Of a stretch of 64,000 nt of DNA, positions 54,243-62,553 are shown in pieces; within the stretch, counting starts at the first letter, position 1; the number at the start of each line of letters is the position of its first letter. Source of the stretch: Pleodorina starrii (taxonomy: Eukaryota; Chlorophyta; Chlorophyceae; Chlamydomonadales; Volvocaceae); contig BRXU01000021.1 in NCBI GenBank assembly GCA_030267565.1, forward strand, positions 62,001 to 126,000. Direction: 5' to 3'. The notes under the pieces were generated by a model. It saw only the letters and a list, made by a program, of their open reading frames with translations. It was not told where the DNA came from and did no database searches. The translations under genes were made by a program, and so were the position numbers.

Positions 54243-54505
54243 CGGTCCCTCCACACTCTACACCGACGCCTCCATCCTCGGCCTCGGCGCAGTCCTGCTT
54301 CAAGCAAGGGTGTGGTAGCAGCCTTGAGTCTCGTAAGATCAACCGCCACGAAGCAAACTACCCTATCTACAAACTGTAGCTGCTCGCTGTCGTGCACGCA
54401 GTACGTAATTTTAGGTGCTACCTGCCACTTCGCGCTGTGCACACACCACGCACCCTGCAGCGCTTCTTCACTCAGAAAGATAAACGAGGTTTGGTAGCCA
54501 CTCAT
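54243..54505 (+). pseudogene. Decayed Ty3/gypsy RNase H fragment (B copy)
   Basis: The conceptual translation starts LYTDASILGLGAVLLQA (54256-54306) and continues, after a frame change, SRKINRHEANYPIYKL, an internal stop, then LLAVVHAVRNFRCYLPL. These are the start and connection of a gypsy RNase H. The copy at 9930-10192 is the paralogue. Confidence 0.7.
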
Positions 54506-56272
54506 TACGGTTGATGGGGTCCAGATGCTGATGTTGATGGATGTAACGAGCATCAGCGGCATGTAGATAGATGTGGGGATTACCCGGGCGGTGCGGTGGG
54601 CGATGCGTGCATCCCCCCCCTCGATGCCACCGCGTCTGGGCATGCATGCCCGGCGGCGTTGGCATATGCGTTGGCAGACCAGCTGACCTCGCCAATCGGA
54701 TCCCGGGTGTTGCGTAAGAAACAGAGGAAGTACGGCATGTCCACGCCCCGGAAACAGTACACCAATGTGTATGTGACGTTGTGGCCCTTTCTGCGACGGA
54801 GCATGGACGACGGTATATGGCCGCATGCAGCAATGAAGACAGGTCCGCCGCTGGCTCGTGCCCGCCGGCCTGGCCAAAGTCTTACCATACAGACAGGGTG
54901 ATTGACCGGGTGGTATTTAATAACATTTCGGGCCGCCGCCTTCGCAGCCCCAGAAGGAGTACCGCAAAAGAGTGGCATGGGACGCCATCCGTCGCCCTTT
55001 CTTGCGGATTCTAATCGGAGCCACCGCGCATGCAGCAGGCGGCGGACGACGGATGAGCTATATGTCCATCTGGATCTTTCGCATTGAATCAGGATATCTA
55101 GGGCACACCGTGACGCGCGCCTCATTTAGTTGCAACCCTTGAGTTGCGGTCAGGTCTGTTCGTGGGCCATGTCGCCCCTTGGGGAGCCTATTGACGAATT
55201 CCCGCGTGGTTGCGGCGGGTGTATGTGCCCGGGCTTCTCCCGGGCTTTCTCCTGGGCTTTCTCCCGGGCTTGCTCGTTGCTGCCTGGCTGAATCAAGAAG
55301 GAGAGCGGGAGGTGTGCCACACGGGCCACGCAAGGCCGCCACCACCTACCCCGGAGAGGTCGACGATCGTTGCGTGACCACTGCCCGAGGGTCTTGTATG
55401 TGTGACCGTGGGGAGGGGGGCCCCCGATGCGGGCGCGACAGGGGCAGCCACCTACTCGGGGCGGCAGCACGTACGCCGCTGCGGCGGCGGCCGGAAGCAA
55501 GTGCGTGCAAAGGGTTATCGTCACCTCGGGAGCCTGCGGGGCCGGGGTCGGGGCCGAAGGCAAGGGGCGACCGGCCGACCCCGCGGATGCCCCGACTGGA
55601 ATTGGTCGACGAGAGCCGTGGCGCCCGTGTCTGTGTGCAGCCGGCGGACCCAACGGAGGAAGGCCGGGCCGACCTCTAACGCCTCGAGGCATTCGAGCAG
55701 GATTCTCTCGCAACTGGTTCGCTCGCGCCAACTCCGGAAGGATGGAGTTGCAGCAGCAGCAGCAGCAGCAGCAGGTGTACGTTGCGGCGAATGCGGCGGG
55801 ACCGGATCTGTTCGGCGGCGATCCCAAACACCGGAAGGAGACGGCGAGCGTTGACGCAGCAGGCTAACGTCCGATAATCGGTTTCGAAATCGAGGAGAGC
55901 TTATGCGTAGCCGTGCTGTTGATTCATCCCTCGATTGCCGATCGGCAATCAAGCACCCGTGCATGCACTGCCGCTTGACGCACGCACGGGCGCACACTAA
56001 CTCACGCATGGCTATAGCTTGCTGCGCACACACATTGGCAAGTAGCATGTCTTTCCCTGCTGCCACACAATCACTCCCTGGGAACGGCTGGAGCAGGCTG
56101 GAGGATGCACGTCGTCACAACATGCAGCCGTGGATTTGGGCAGCATCAGGTGAATCTTGGAACGGCCACTCGGCCCTTGGACAGGTTAGATGTCTGCACA
56201 CGTGCGCGACAGGCATCCCGTCGTCTATACTATGAGCTTTTATTGGACAGAACGTCGTAACCTGTTTCCAGA
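54506..56272 (+). other. Upstream region of gene B
   Basis: Similar to 17001-18007, with about 640 bp extra (about 55031-55680). That extra part includes a run of short CCCGGGCTTTCTC-like repeats at 55220-55270. No gene is supported except the small frame at 55742. Confidence 0.45.
55742..55867 (+). CDS. Small conserved Gln-start ORF (B copy)
   Basis: 41 codons, MEL followed by a run of eight Gln, then VYVAANAAGPDLFGGDPKHRKE to DAAG and stop. The paralogue is at 17505-17618. The Gln run is a CAG repeat that has expanded by four codons relative to copy A. Confidence 0.3.
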   Translation: MELQQQQQQQQVYVAANAAGPDLFGGDPKHRKETASVDAAG

Positions 56273-56285
56273 CATATATATACTC
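56273..56285 (+). promoter_or_regulatory. Candidate TATA box of gene B
   Basis: atatatatactcc, about 200 bases before the ATG at 56478, conserved with gene A. Confidence 0.5.
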
Positions 56286-56477
56286 CGGCGCGGTGCACTC
56301 TCAAGCAATACAGCTAGTTGTGAACGTCCTACGCGGTCCTGGAGTCCCGCGTATCCCATATTTTACTTTCAGGCCTTCTAGATTAGTTCTATTGATATCG
56401 CCACAGCCCAGACACCTTTCCGACAAAGTATAAGCCCAGCAAATACCCAGGGGCAGGTTAACACCCTCCAAGCAAGT

Positions 56478-58577
56478 ATGCTACCAACGCGCTACTGCTG
56501 CTACTGGGAGGTCCTCGGCGGCGGAAACAGCAGCAGGAGCCTCGCAACTCTGCTGTCCCGCCTGCTGATGATGCTCGTTCTGGTGCTGCTGCTGGTGGCG
56601 CCGCTCCCGGGAGCGCTGGCCACGCGACCCCAAAAGGACAGCCGCTGTGATCCCCACAAGTTCCGCTACAAGACGCTGCCATACCACAGCCCCAGGGACT
56701 GCCGCAACTACACGTTGTTCGACGTCGACGCGAGCTGCTTGATTGACTGGGCCAAAGCTAAATCTGTCTGCCAGCGAAAGGGCATGGAGCTGGCACCGCA
56801 GGGCGACAAGGAGTCGATAGGTGCGACTACTGTGGGTGGGCGAGATGAGGGGACGCACAGCGTTGACGAAGGCAGGATTGCATTCCCTGCTGCGGTTTCA
56901 TTCCGGTAGGATGCCTATCCTTCTATCGCACAGTCCTAGATGTGGTGTCATTCGCTGCCGTTACCTTCTTTTCATGAATTCTTGTACGCTCATCGCCGGC
57001 GGTGAGCCCGACGAAAACCTCTGCCACACAATAACGAGTCCGGCGCCAGCAGCTAGCTTCTTGGATATGAGGTTACCTAGGATTTTACCTAAGACCCAGC
57101 CCTACGCATGATTCTCCTCGCACGATCGAACCCTCCCCACTACGTACGTCACCTTGTCCTCCTATCTGCAGCCGCTGTGACCAAGCTGTGTGCTGACAAC
57201 GACTTTACCTGCTGGCTTGGCGGCGAGTGCGACGAGCCGGGTCTGTGCTACCTGATGAGCCAGGAGGGAAAGGTCCACAAGCAGGGATGCAAGCAGCCCG
57301 TCCGCTTCGTGTGCCGAGGCAAGGGTACGTGGCGCACGCTATCCTAGCAGGGAAAGTCGTGATAGATGCCAGAGAATAAGATAGAAGGTGCACTCGTTTG
57401 CACCGCTGAGCGTGGTTTGTGTTCATAAACCAAAATTAATGGTTCATACATGTTCGTTTTTGAGCTCGTCCCGAGTGCCTCCACCTACACAAGGCCGATC
57501 CCGCTTCCCCGCTACCCCTTTTTCCTTCCCATTCGTTCAGAACGCAATTGCCTCGCCAAGCCGCCGCCTTCACCACCGCCACCATCCTCATTATCGTTTG
57601 CTCAGCGTTTTGGTGAGATAGACGCCCGCCAGCAACTACTGTTTTACACAACAGGCCATACAGCTACTGCTGTTTCCTGTCTATCTGTAAGCCTGGCTCC
57701 TGAGCATCCGCGGGATAAGCCTTTACTGCTTACAATTGGTATCGAGACCAATGCCATACGACCTCGTGCCCGGGAGGTCGCCGGTTCGATCCCTGGTCAA
57801 AGCGCATGGCTATCGGGTAAAACCCTTGCGAGGGTGGGGAGGCCCCATGCATGGACGCCGAGGACGGCTCACTCTAAGGGGGGGGAGTGTAAGCCTGGCT
57901 CCTGAGCATCCGCGGGATACGCCTTTACTGCTTACACTATCTATGTTCAGGGGCTTCCGTAGTGCTGTGAACCTTTCCGTACGTACGTGCACTGTCACGG
58001 TATGCCTTCATTTGTGTATGTGGCAGCAAATGCACGCCGTCGGCGATCGGGGCCCTAAAGATAGCATGCCCTATAGCATATTCGTACTCCGCCGCTAGTA
58101 ATTTTTGCTACCAAGGATTTGTTATCACAAATTCCGGCATGTAACTCCGTCATGCACCGCTTTATTTTGCGTGATGTCCTGCCCGCCACCACGCACTGCC
58201 ATATCGCCGAACGGAAGTCATGCATCCTTATGACGCCCATGCATGCTGTGCCTTCAGGAGAATGCTATGCGAAATGCCGCTGGGAGAATACCTGGTGCAA
58301 TCCGCGCATTAAAGTCTGCGACAAGTACGATAAGCAGTATGAGGACTATTGCTGGGCAGTGTGCAGCGATGCGGAGGGTCCGCTGTACAACTGCCCGGGA
58401 AGGAGGCCGCCGCCGCCGCCGCCACCGCCGCCGCGGTCGGACAACCGCCGCCGCTCACCGCCGCCGCCGTTGATCCGGGCGCCGCCGCCGTCATATAACA
58501 AGCACCGCAGCCCTCCGCTGCCGTCGAAAACTGAAGGTTTTCTGAGTGCAACGCTAGAAAACCAAGGTTTTCTGTGA
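56478..58577 (+). CDS. Gene B: secreted C-type-lectin-like/Kazal-like/polyproline protein, C-terminus altered
   Basis: Exons 56478-56820, 57172-57324 and 58258-58577 (271 residues), with the same phase-1 introns as gene A. The signal segment, lectin-like cysteines ([44 protein letters not shown]), seven-Cys Kazal-like module and polyproline tail are all retained. Intron 2 carries the 251-bp miniature LTR element. In exon 3 a PAT-like element enters after PSKT, so the last 14 codons and the stop come from the element instead of the AG-stop of gene A. The protein is probably still made and secreted, with a changed tail. Confidence 0.72.
57686..57734 (+). repeat. Left 49-bp LTR of the miniature element
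   Basis: Ends TGTAAG and CTTACA form a short inverted repeat. Confidence 0.9.
57888..57936 (+). repeat. Right 49-bp LTR of the miniature element
   Basis: Differs from the left copy at one base (GGATAC instead of GGATAA). Confidence 0.9.
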
Positions 58578-58751
58578 ACTCAGAGGAGTTGTGCCCTCAT
58601 AAGGGCGTTGGTACGGCACATGGTGCCAGTTAAGGTGTCCGCGAAGGCGTGGAGGAGTGATTTTCGGGTTTTGTAGCTACATAGGGTGGTTGCTGCGAGG
58701 CTGTGGGCATTAAGGCCTTAGCGATAGCTTTCGCGGTAGCCGGCCCTCACC
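58532..58751 (+). repeat. Repeat A1
   Basis: Begins TGAAGGTTTTCTGAG and contains the inverted pair GGTTTTCT/AGAAAACC near its start. Repeated as A2. Confidence 0.85.
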
Positions 58752-58764
58752 ATAAATTTTAACA

Positions 58765-59535
58765 TTGGACATTGACCTTGCGTCCGACCAGCTGGGCTCT
58801 CTCGTAGAGGAAGCATCGAAGCGTCTTAACGCTCTTTTGGAACACAAAAATGTCAAAGCTGCAAAGGTGCAACTTGTGACGGATCCGGGAAAAATTTTGA
58901 CCGGGCAGCTACGCGAGGCTTACGCGCAGTACATGGATGCGGTGCGCGAGCACCAGCAGCTCCTCCATTTATTGACACAGCGAATGTTGCTTGAACAGCG
59001 GGAGAGAGTGGAGCCGGCCCCAAAGAGGCAACGCATGGTCCTGCCGGACTACGATTGCGACTTCGGCGCCTCAGAGGGCAAAGGGAACAAGTCGCTCATC
59101 GGACAGCGGCAGCGTCTGGTTCACTTACACGACGTGTTCGCAGACGTGCAGCTCAAGTGGCGCGCGGTCGTTGATGCTCCCGCGGCTAACCGGGCGGAGC
59201 GCGCGGAGGCGATGGAGGAGGCGGTTCGCAAGACGCAAGAAGTCTTCGAGCAGCAGGCAAAAGAGCTGGTCATCGCGCACCACCACGGGTGGGATGTCGT
59301 GGGCCAGATGCGGGGAACGCCCTACGCGGCCACGGAGGAAGAGCAGAAGGCGCTGAAGAAGGCCATCAAGGCCGCAGCTGAGAGCCGGAAGGTTGCTAAG
59401 CCCCCCGGGAAGGCGCAACCGGCGCAGGTGGCGGCCGCGGCGGGGCCGTCGGCGCCGAAGGCCCCCAAGGGGCCGTGTTACAAGTGCAACGCCATGGGCC
59501 ACTGGGCCAAGGAGTGCCCGAACCCGCCGAAGTAG
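58765..59535 (+). CDS. Gag-like protein of the non-autonomous PAT element
   Basis: 256 codons from a TTG at 58765; the first in-frame ATG is near 58931, so the start is uncertain. Charged helical N-terminal two thirds (coiled-coil-like), Ala/Pro/Lys linker and a C-terminal CCHC knuckle (CYKCNAMGHWAKEC) followed by PNPPK. The Gag at 61276 has the same plan and a nearly identical end (CPNPPAAR). Retained open frame in a non-autonomous element suggests that it is useful to the element. Confidence 0.7.
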   Translation: MDIDLASDQLGSLVEEASKRLNALLEHKNVKAAKVQLVTDPGKILTGQLREAYAQYMDAVREHQQLLHLLTQRMLLEQRERVEPAPKRQRMVLPDYDCDFGASEGKGNKSLIGQRQRLVHLHDVFADVQLKWRAVVDAPAANRAERAEAMEEAVRKTQEVFEQQAKELVIAHHHGWDVVGQMRGTPYAATEEEQKALKKAIKAAAESRKVAKPPGKAQPAQVAAAAGPSAPKAPKGPCYKCNAMGHWAKECPNPPK

Positions 59536-59554
59536 CGGACATCATTGGGCTTGG

Positions 59555-59757
59555 GTCGGTGCAAGCCTTAGCTTGCGGCCGTGGCCCTCTTAAGGGCGGT
59601 AGGGTGCAAGCCTCGGTGTGCGTGGTCGGTGCAAGCCCTAGCTTGCGGCCGTAGCCCTCTTAAGGGCGGTGGGGCACAAGCCTCGGTGTGCGTGGTCGGC
59701 GCAAGCCCTAGCTTGCGGCCGTAGCCCTCTTAAGGGCGTGGGGTACGAAAGTCGGCC
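59555..59757 (+). repeat. 70-bp tandem repeat with small hairpins, about three units
   Basis: GTCGGTGCAAGCC starts at 59555, 59625 and (variant) 59695. Each unit contains GCAAGCC.TAGCTTGC and GCCCTCTTAAGGGC, both self-complementary. Confidence 0.9.
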
Positions 59758-59832
59758 TGTCTGCGACAGGGGGTTGGTTGGCTTTACCCGCCTCCCTCGA
59801 TTATTAAAGTTTCGCGGTAGCCGGCCCTCACC

Positions 59833-60216
59833 CGGCCTACCTACCGAATAAGGACGGCTTTCATTGCTTGCAGGTACCCTTTGTGTGTAACGAACGATGA
59901 TTTCTCATGAAAACTGAAGGTTTTCTGAGTGCAACGCTAGAAAACCAAGGTTTTCTGTGAACTCAGAGGAGTTGTGCCCTCATAAGGGCGTTGGTACGGC
60001 ACATGGTGCCAGTTAAGGTGTCCGCGAAGGCGTGGAGGAGTGATTTTCGGGTTTTGTAGCTACATAGGGTGGTTGCTGCGAGGCTGTGGGCATTAAGGCC
60101 TTAGCGATAGCTTTCGCGGTAGCCGGCCCTCACCCGGCCTACCTACCGAATAAGGACGGCTTTCATTGCTTGCAGGTACCCTTTGTGTGTAACGAACGAT
60201 GATTTCTCATGAAAAC
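59833..60216 (+). repeat. B1-A2-B2 repeat block
   Basis: B1 59833-59914, A2 59915-60134, B2 60135-60216. The 23 bases before B1 also duplicate the end of A (ttcgcggtagccggccctcacc). Confidence 0.85.
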
Positions 60217-61041
60217 CGCCGGCTGATGACCTCGCCGCCAATAAGCAACCCTAATCGCCGCCGCTCAGACGGTGAGTGTGCATCCGTCTGTGGAGACTTA
60301 ATCAAATGCCATGCGTTTAAGATTTTGCAGAGGCTAAACTGGTGAACACATTCATAAGGCACGTTCAAGCTTGAGGCCGTATCTGTGCGTGCACCGCCGC
60401 ACGGTTCTGCTCCCGTATTATATGTTGCGTTTAGATTTTTTTGCGACGGTTGGTTCTTATCGCTTAATGTGCTAACTTTGGACCCATGATATATATGATC
60501 CCATTTTTGATATATATTGCAGAGCACACAAATGGTGGACGTGCATATCGGGCGGGGTGGTACCTTCCGAGTGTTGCACGTACAACGACGAGGGGGCGGC
60601 GCCGCCGTTTCGACATCGCCGAGCTACCGACGTACGTCGTGCGTGTCGCGCAACCGCGCGGTCACGTCCTACCACGATTTGGACGAGGGCTCGAGCGTGC
60701 TGGTGCACGGTTTCGTTCGTACAATACTGGGACGACAAAGAGCGCGGACCGAAATTCTGGATGTATGACTCGCTTGATGGATTGCACACTACTATAACGC
60801 GGTAATGCGGTACTGTGAAGGAATGCTGACCTGATAGTAGCTAGATCTTATGCGCTAGTACGTAGAAATATGTTAGCTTGCCGCCTTTTGCTCGGCGCTC
60901 CACTCAATGGTTGTACTTGCAAACTATTTACTTGCATTCCGCCTCGATTTGGCCGCTGATCGCTGAGAAGGTATGAAGGGTAGGCAGCAGTGGCAATCCG
61001 TTGTTGAGCGATTTATTAGCTGTCTCGAGCTTGCTTGCTAC
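60217..61041 (+). other. 3' flank of gene B
   Basis: Continues the gene A-like sequence directly after the PAT insertion (cgccggctgatga), then matches 26454-27030 and, from about 60786, 49130-49370 downstream of gene C. No independent gene is supported. Confidence 0.5.
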
Positions 61042-61275
61042 TGAAGGTTTTCTGAGTGAAACGAAGAAAACCAAGGTTTTCTGTGTATTTGCCGAGAGCG
61101 TTCTCGGCTGTTCGTTGGCGGTACGGCCTGGCCGTACCGGTGAGAGCGAAGTGCAAGTCGCGCTGAGCGCGACGGAAAGAGCAATTTCGCGAGTTCATTT
61201 AGTCAGTACTGACAGGTTTCCGCTGCGTCTTCTGCCCATTACACCGCCCCGCGGCAGATAGCGCAGTCGGTTACC

Positions 61276-62337
61276 ATGTTGCCCCTTTTCGGCCTAGAGG
61301 TCGCCCTAGTGGCAATGCTCGCTGGCGTACTTATGATGCCAGCTAAGAGAAAACTTAGTGACCAGCTGGTAGAACTACAGAAGGTCTACACAGACCTTCA
61401 GGCCCAGTTGACCGCCATTGAGCGGTCCGACGACTACCAGAAGGCCGCCTCCCTGCTGGCGGCTGACCCTGGTGCTCGTGCAAATAAAAAGAAGTTCACA
61501 GCGGCGGTGAGCTCCGCGTATGACACCTGCGTCGCCTTGAAGAATCAAATGGCCAGCGTCAGCGCTAATATCGCCCAGCTGGAGATGGCCATGGAGCAGC
61601 CGGCGTTGAAAGTTCTCGTATCCGATAAGTCGGGTCGCGTCATGGAGCGCCCATTCAAGGACCTGGACTACGTCAACGACAGCTGGGTCAACAAGGCCGG
61701 CAAGGAGCACAAGGCGCTCAAGCGTGAGAACCGTGAGCTGAACCAAATCTACCATGCGTTCCAGAAGGTCAACCGCAGCCTGGAGGACGAACGCGAGGCG
61801 CGCCGCGACGATGCTCCGCCGGAGCAGATGGAGGAGTTGGAGAAGGCAACCAACGACGCCATTACGGACGGTGAGAACTTGCTCACGGACCTGAACATGC
61901 GGCTGCGCAAGGCCATGTTAGTGGGCTGGGAGGCGGTTGAGTCGTTGGATCTGCCGGACTGCTGCAAGTCCGAGGAGGAGCGTAGTAAGCTGTTTTCCGC
62001 GCACAAGCGAGTCGCCGCGGAGAGGGAATGTGAGCGTAGGGGTGCCAAGCCCGGGGTGCAGAAGCAGGGGGGCGCGGGTTTCCGTCAGCGGCAGCTCGTG
62101 GCGCCTGGTGCCGGCTTTGGCCAGGCCCAGGTCGGGTTCGGCCCCGGGCAGGGTGGTTTGCTACCGCACCAGGCGCTCCCCTTCGTGTCGGGGGTGCAGT
62201 TTGGTGGCGTGGTCGCGGGTGCCGGTCAAGGCGGCGGCAAGCCCCCGCGTGTCCCTAAGCCGACGGATCAGTGTTATAAGTGCAAGTTGTTCGGGCACTT
62301 CGCGAACATGTGCCCGAATCCGCCCGCAGCGCGGTGA
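61276..62337 (+). CDS. Gag of the PAT/DIRS-like element
   Basis: 353 residues from the ATG at 61276. A short hydrophobic start, then long charged helical stretches (likely coiled coil, residues 25-250), a Gly/Gln/Pro-rich linker, and a C-terminal CCHC knuckle (CYKCKLFGHFANMC) with the end PNPPAAR. The frame is intact and ends in TGA at 62335-62337. It is the longer counterpart of the protein at 58765. Confidence 0.8.
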   Translation: MLPLFGLEVALVAMLAGVLMMPAKRKLSDQLVELQKVYTDLQAQLTAIERSDDYQKAASLLAADPGARANKKKFTAAVSSAYDTCVALKNQMASVSANIAQLEMAMEQPALKVLVSDKSGRVMERPFKDLDYVNDSWVNKAGKEHKALKRENRELNQIYHAFQKVNRSLEDEREARRDDAPPEQMEELEKATNDAITDGENLLTDLNMRLRKAMLVGWEAVESLDLPDCCKSEEERSKLFSAHKRVAAERECERRGAKPGVQKQGGAGFRQRQLVAPGAGFGQAQVGFGPGQGGLLPHQALPFVSGVQFGGVVAGAGQGGGKPPRVPKPTDQCYKCKLFGHFANMCPNPPAAR

Positions 62338-62553
62338 GAGTGACGGTCCGTGAGGGAGAGTTGTGGACGGCCCCGCCGGGGGGACTTGATCCGGCTCGCG
62401 TGGAGCCATGTCGTGAACGTGAACGCCCCGCAGCGGCGTAGCCCATCGGCGGGCTGGAGGCAGGCCCGTGCGCCGCCTTGGTGTGTGAGGGCGTCCCGGT
62501 GTGACGCAGATCCCCTCGCGGAGGGTGAGATCGAACTTTCGAAGGCCCGGTGA

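Larger units (their letters stand above)
57686..57936 (+). mobile_element. TRIM/SMART-type miniature LTR retrotransposon
   Basis: A 251-bp element with 49-bp LTRs at 57686-57734 and 57888-57936 (48 of 49 bases identical), ends TGTAAG...CTTACA. PBS TGGTATCGAGAC at 57737-57748, polypurine tract AAGGGGGGGGAG at 57876-57887, target duplication CTATC (57681-57685, 57937-57941). The paralogous intron of gene A near 25850 (cctgtctatgttcagg) is the empty site. No coding capacity. The internal part includes GGTTCGATCCC, a good match to a tRNA B box. Confidence 0.9.
58532..60216 (+). mobile_element. Non-autonomous PAT-like (DIRS order) element with split direct repeats
   Basis: Repeat order is A1 (58532-58751, 220 bp), internal region, B1 (59833-59914, 82 bp), A2 (59915-60134, 220 bp), B2 (60135-60216, 82 bp). 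This A1-internal-B1A2-B2 layout is the split direct repeat of PAT-like DIRS elements. The hexamer GAAAAC precedes A1 (58526-58531), sits at the B1/A2 joint and ends B2. Gene A has the unoccupied site with a single GAAAAC. It encodes only a Gag-like protein and must rely on an autonomous relative such as the one starting at 61042. Confidence 0.85.

Noticed and set aside
62350..62553. 67-codon ORF between Gag and RT of the PAT element as a separate gene
   Set aside because: No motif, bounded by stops, and in the Gag/Pol frame; probably an untranslated or decayed junction.
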